A stretch of DNA of 64,000 nucleotides from Fasciola hepatica. Taxonomy: Eukaryota; Platyhelminthes; Trematoda; Plagiorchiida; Fasciolidae. Every line of letters begins with the position of its first letter. Position 1 is the stretch's first letter. A program made the position numbers and the translations under genes. Below the pieces are notes generated by a model. It saw only the letters and a program-made list of their open reading frames with translations, did not search any database and was not told the DNA's origin. The stretch is from contig CANUEZ040000151.1 in NCBI GenBank assembly GCA_948099385.1, forward strand, positions 4,534,001 through 4,598,000, read 5' to 3'. Below, one piece after another: positions 59,857-64,000 of this stretch.

Positions 59857-59902
<46 letters not shown>
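59857..59902. repeat. (TA)n microsatellite
   Basis: About 46 bp of pure TA. Confidence 0.98.
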
Positions 59903-59905
<3 letters not shown>

Positions 59906-61096
59906 TGGGTAGTAGGAAATTATAGCTTTACATGGTATGACTCATAAAGCAGTGTAAACGTTCAAACCACTGAAAACCATGGAAGCACTTTACAGCTGTT
60001 TCGTCTTTGTGCGTGTGTGTACGTACATCTGATATCGATCCACCACTGATCCCCAGAAAATAGATCTAACATTTAAGTTTTTCAACAACCAAGGTATCTA
60101 ACGAATTTATTCTAAAGCAGAGTTTTCAGTTTTTCACAGGTTTGAACAGAAAGGGACGACCCTTCTCTTATGCTTACGAAAGCACTGCCAAAGTAATGCA
60201 GCAAAAAAGAGTCCCCCAGTTCTCTTTTATCGGAAAAAATATTTATTTCTCTAAATAAAATGTAAGCACCTGTCGGATGAGTGATTTGGGGCGATTCCGA
60301 ACTTGTAACTTCAAATGGCAGAGTCAGCCTGAAATGATGGTTACAGTGTAGCTACCCTGCAGCATAACAAAGTTGGTGCACACCATACTGACCATATTTG
60401 TTTACCTTCAAATTTGGAAAAACACACATGGACATTGTCCAGGGCCATGGGAACAAGTCTTCCTGAAAACAGGTGTGCCTAGTTTTGGAAGTCTGGTCAG
60501 ACTAAATTGTTTTGTATTTTCTAAAAATCACAAGAAATTAGGATGGAATGGTAAACAACTGACTCCAGTGTTTGTCGGTGTATTTGCCAACAAAAATACC
60601 TGTACTATAGATTTTAAATGCTTTAGATATTATATTGGTAAATAAAGCTTTGTTCCCATGGCAATAAATTTCCCCTTCGCTGAACAACCATTTCTTACAC
60701 TTCAAGCGTGGTTAATTTATCGGTTGCAACTGCAAACAGAAAAAATGTATCAAACTACCATCTATGAATTGTTTCGTTGTTTGCTATTAGCTTCTGATAG
60801 GAAAACCATCAAGGAATTTCCGTACAGAGATCTATATATTCACAACTGGAGTAGAGCTGTTATCTGATTAGAGTTGCGATTCCCGCAGGGACTGTTTAAC
60901 AGAAGAGCATTTTTTCACACTCCCGTGGGAACAAATGAGACCTTGGTCTATGAAATACCGACGAGATCGAGGAGCATGAAGAGGAGTCAATAGGAGAATA
61001 CTTGGTCTGCATTATACCAGATAAGCGCCTATAGCAGTAAAAGCGGACCTATGCTTCCAGGAAATCTTTTCCACCCATCTCTATAGTAATTACTTG

Positions 61097-61098
<2 letters not shown>
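59903..61098. other. No recognised gene
   Basis: Plus frames at 60,373-60,645 and 60,658-60,867 are unassigned and lack splice support. Confidence 0.25.

Positions 61099-61145
<47 letters not shown>
61099..61145. repeat. (TA)n microsatellite
   Basis: About 46 bp of pure TA. Confidence 0.98.
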
Positions 61146-61146
<1 letters not shown>

Positions 61147-61461
61147 ATAACTTTTTCGCATCTTAGAATGAGTTAAGTTGATCCCACTCATTCTACCGTA
61201 AAATGTTGTGAACCAATATTTTCATAAACTCATATTGATATTGTACGGTAAAAAGTACATCATTAGAGTAGGCATATACAATAATTCATATATGTCTGGA
61301 AAATAAATTCCCCTCAGTGATTTGGCGAGGTATTTTCACCATCAACCGCCAAATGTATGATTAATCTGGAAATAATTTAAAAATAAGTAGTCTTTTAATT
61401 CCTCTTTATTTTTTCACAACAATACACGGACCATTCCAGGCTGTCCAAGGGACAAGTCGTC

Positions 61462-61540
61462 GGTGCTGTTAGGACTCAAACACGGAAAGTCAGGCTTTGT
61501 GTTCCCCTAATGATAACTGCTTGATCACTGTCTGCCTGCA
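61462..61540 (-). repeat. tRNA-like SINE head (degenerate)
   Basis: On the minus strand CAGTGATCAAGCAGTTATC is followed by CGTGTTTGAGTCCTAAC, resembling A and B boxes. Laid out like the copy at 54.4 kb. Confidence 0.4.
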
Positions 61541-61633
61541 CTAGATCAGTTGACAGATTTTCAGTCCCCTGTAGTCATCCTTCGCGTGAACACCACACGC
61601 ACATAACTGTTTATTTTCTCTTTTTAACAAAAT

Positions 61634-61655
61634 CCCTCCCTCCCCCCCCCCCCAC
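61634..61655. repeat. Poly-C/CCCT run
   Basis: CCCTCCCTCCCCCCCCCCCC, a C-rich strand run. Confidence 0.9.
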
Positions 61656-61869
61656 GCAGTATCAGATGGCAGCTATTTCTTTCCTACCACTTTTGTATTT
61701 GTATGACACATTTGGAAGCAACATGCTTACATTTCAATCAAGAGGACCCATACAAAACCGGGGTAAAATAAACAAAAAATGTACAACAATGGGCGCTAAA
61801 ACTATGTAAGAGTGAAACGTAAAAGAAAATAGTAACCAAATTTATAAAGTAATTCCGTTTTACTCTTGT

Positions 61870-63215
61870 CTTTGTTGATCAGTACCCACGCCAGATAGGG
61901 CACAAGAGAGTTTTTGTACAGAATAATTCTGGAAGAAAAGTGTCGAAATTCAGATCCAGTGGATGAGATGGAACAACAAAGAGATAAGTCACAGTGTAAT
62001 GGATGCGTCGGATCTTGTAGTATCTTATGGGCTTGGGTTACACAAGATTCAGTATGTTGTTCACTAGTTCAATCAAAAGAAAGTCAAAGTAGAGGGATGA
62101 AAAGCAACTAATAATTGTCAAGCAGTGGCGAAATGCTTTGAAGTCATGCTTCGAAAGACAGGGGAAAAATTACGGGAGATCAACATAACAAGACCGGAAG
62201 AACACAGTGAAGAATTAATGTGGAGACAGTCGTAGGTGGTGTACAAGAACTGCCTGATTTTTCTTATCTGAAGAGATAGGCCTCGCAGTTTACCGTCACA
62301 GTACTGAATATGAGATGTCCGTCATAAATTGATGTCTGGACTAACTCCGTGATACGTGACGGAAATAAATCTGGGTAGGGATTTGGAATTCAATGTAACA
62401 CGATCAGTAGAGAAAAGTGAGCGAGAGTGACTGAAAACTTTCACGGCCTTCAGACGAGTTCACTTTCAGTCCCAAATGGGAAAATAAACATTCTGTTGGG
62501 GATTAAAAAAAAGTTTGACAAAGGACAACGTCATCAGCATATTTAAATATGTTGAATAGAGAAGATACCGGAAAATCACTAATATAAGTAGAAAATTGAA
62601 AATGAGATAGCACTGCACCCTGAAGTACACTGGAACTGTTAACAAGTGATTCTAAGGTGTTTCGCTCGAACTTAGTTTGCTGAACTCGATTCTGAGAGTA
62701 GTTCGATAGCCAGGAGAGAAGTCGTTTGGGACAGCCCGGAAGCCTCTGGAGAGGACGAGATCGGGGTATAGAATCAAAGGCTGAAAAAATAATGAAGGAG
62801 TAAGCCGCTAACAGATCGCTTGAAGTTGTTTCGAGATTTAGTGATGGAAAGGAACAAGCAGACTACAGCATCAAGGGTGGGCCTTTTGGGTTTACAAAAA
62901 AAACTGTAAAGGTTCAGATGGTGTACTGAGATGCATTTGAAGACGGGTGAAAACAGCCTTTTCGGTGGCTTCTACGGTGGCAGATGTGAGGAAAATTAGG
63001 GGGAACCGTTTACATCCAGCAGAGTTGGTGGAGCTGTTAGGAATTCGAATGATAGTAACTGGACATCACAGATAAGGAACTGAACATCTGGATAGAGACT
63101 GGTTTACCAAAGTAGTGATCGATGTAGCAAGTCAAGCAGCAGCACACTTGAAAATCGCTGGAGGAAGGTTATGAGGACCAGCAGCCCACAAAATGTTGAA
63201 TTTGAGAAAAATTAC
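61870..63215 (-). mobile_element. Jockey/CR1-type non-LTR reverse transcriptase relic
   Basis: The minus strand encodes, in order with small frame shifts, AAGPHNLPPAIFKCAAA, TTLVNQSLSRCSVPYL, TEKAVFTRLQMHL, KPKRPTLDAV, AAYSFIIFSAFDSIPRSR (motif A with FDSIP, about 62,775), LLSWLSNYSQNRVQQTKFE, VLQGAVLSHFQFSTYISD (motif B), KYADDVVLC (catalytic YADD, about 62,540), CDGKLRGLSLQIRKIR and near the end ELFCTKTLLCPIW. This is the palm and thumb order of Jockey/CR1-clade reverse transcriptases, including the schistosome SR/Perere kind. Several stops and at least one frameshift make it inactive. No endonuclease domain or ORF1 lies in the 785 bp to the right edge, so the copy is 5'-truncated or continues in decayed form. 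The YADD box is intact. Confidence 0.88.
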
Positions 63216-64000
63216 GTAAATGTTTTTTTCAGTAAAGGGAGGGATGTATGAATGTATCACTGAGGTGGTTCGGTTTACACCGATCTTATCGTTTGTGTGT
63301 TTGGTCTTCTAGCCACATAAATGTCTTACGTCATCCCAAAGAAGATTTAGATTCTTGGTCTGCAGAAATATTTTCGTAAACGATGCATTTGCTATACCCG
63401 TCGTTCATGTATATTGCATACTAATCATGAACGGTTCGAATACAGCCAACATTATACGCCGTACACAATTGCGACATCGATTAGAGATAATGTTTGTTGT
63501 GAAAAAGCCGGACCTCCAAGGGTCAGTAAACGGCGAGGTCTTTGAATATTTACCGCCCTCATAAGTACCACAGTGGTTTATCGAGAAACTTTGTTTTGCA
63601 TTACCATTATCAATGTTGAACTTTTCCTGAGGGTGAGATTTTATACTACAACGGTTTATTTTAAATCCCCTACTTATCGTTGCGATTGGTGACGAGTTTC
63701 ACGCATTTGCGTCCGCAGTCAGAAACTTCTACTTCGAGAGGTTTGCGGGCACTCAAGAAAAGCTTCCTTTCTAAAATGACGATATCATCAATATTATCCT
63801 CAAACATCCATTCCTTTGTGAATAATAAAAAAAATATACGAAACCACAGGAAAGTTGGTTGGGCAAGAGATTTGATCACGATGTCTTCCTTATAGACGTG
63901 TATAATATTTTTAGGGGCGATCAGTCTGTGAGCTTAAGAAACTTTGGAGGTTTGGTTTTCCCATTTATCCGTCCCACATGGCGCAGATCCTTTCATGTTT
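63216..64000. other. No recognisable feature
   Basis: Short frames only on both strands. A segment after TGTTTTTTTCAG at 63,232 (KGGMYECITE) ends at GAG|GTGG but is unsupported. Confidence 0.25.

Noticed and set aside
61914..62111. Plus-strand ORF with SDPVDEMEQQ and several Cys as a gene
   Set aside because: It is antisense to the C-terminal part of the non-LTR reverse transcriptase relic.
1..64000. CRISPR array, bacterial operon, or tRNA/rRNA genes
   Set aside because: The only direct repeats are 925 bp satellite monomers and microsatellites. The tRNA-like sequences have A and B boxes but no acceptor stem or complete cloverleaf. Gene structure and elements are eukaryotic.

Overview
The window looks like non-coding-rich nuclear DNA from a flatworm, most likely a trematode of the schistosome type. 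The case rests on four things. Six or more Penelope-like retroelement (PLE) relics carry GIY-YIG domains. tRNA-headed SINEs carry hammerhead-ribozyme-like cores, as in the schistosome Sm-alpha family. There are relics of non-LTR and Ty3/gypsy elements. There are also many long (TA)n runs and AT-rich introns with GT..AG borders. Nothing bacterial or organellar is present. The species cannot be fixed from the sequence alone.

Layout. Bases 1 to about 9,580 are a satellite-like tandem array of about 10.3 monomers of 913-943 bp. It enters from the left edge and ends inside the window. Each monomer has a variable ATT-rich segment and a nearly invariant 800 bp body. Monomers starting at 3,689 and 5,539 head two copies of a 1,850 bp dimer that look identical. 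From 9,600 to 18,400 lie candidate exons (10.0-10.6 kb plus; 14.3-15.4 kb minus) and four PLE relics: two head-to-tail on the minus strand (11.5-13.45 kb), one short minus piece (16.3-16.5 kb) and one longer plus piece (17.46-18.4 kb). From 18.4 to 31 kb there is a gypsy integrase zinc-finger relic, a heavily decayed PLE reverse transcriptase (25.25-25.8 kb), several splice-flanked exon candidates and a pyrimidine-rich tract. A fifth long PLE copy at 32.0-33.2 kb is broken by a (TA)n run. From 36.8 to 41.3 kb are a phase-consistent three-exon small-gene candidate, further exon candidates and a gypsy gag zinc-knuckle relic. From 41.9 to 47.1 kb are a non-LTR C-terminal relic, two hammerhead-bearing SINE copies and a second copy of a repeat that also lies beside the 11.5 kb PLE. 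From 47 to 61.8 kb little is recognisable beyond microsatellites, tRNA-like SINE heads and one good splice-flanked exon candidate. The window closes with a 1.35 kb Jockey/CR1-type reverse transcriptase relic on the minus strand (61.87-63.2 kb).

All recognisable mobile-element ORFs are broken by stops or frameshifts, so none looks autonomous. Host-gene evidence is weak. No known protein family was recognised among the exon candidates; they are called from acceptor and donor quality, open phase and, in one case, related copies within the window. They need transcript data before being treated as genes.
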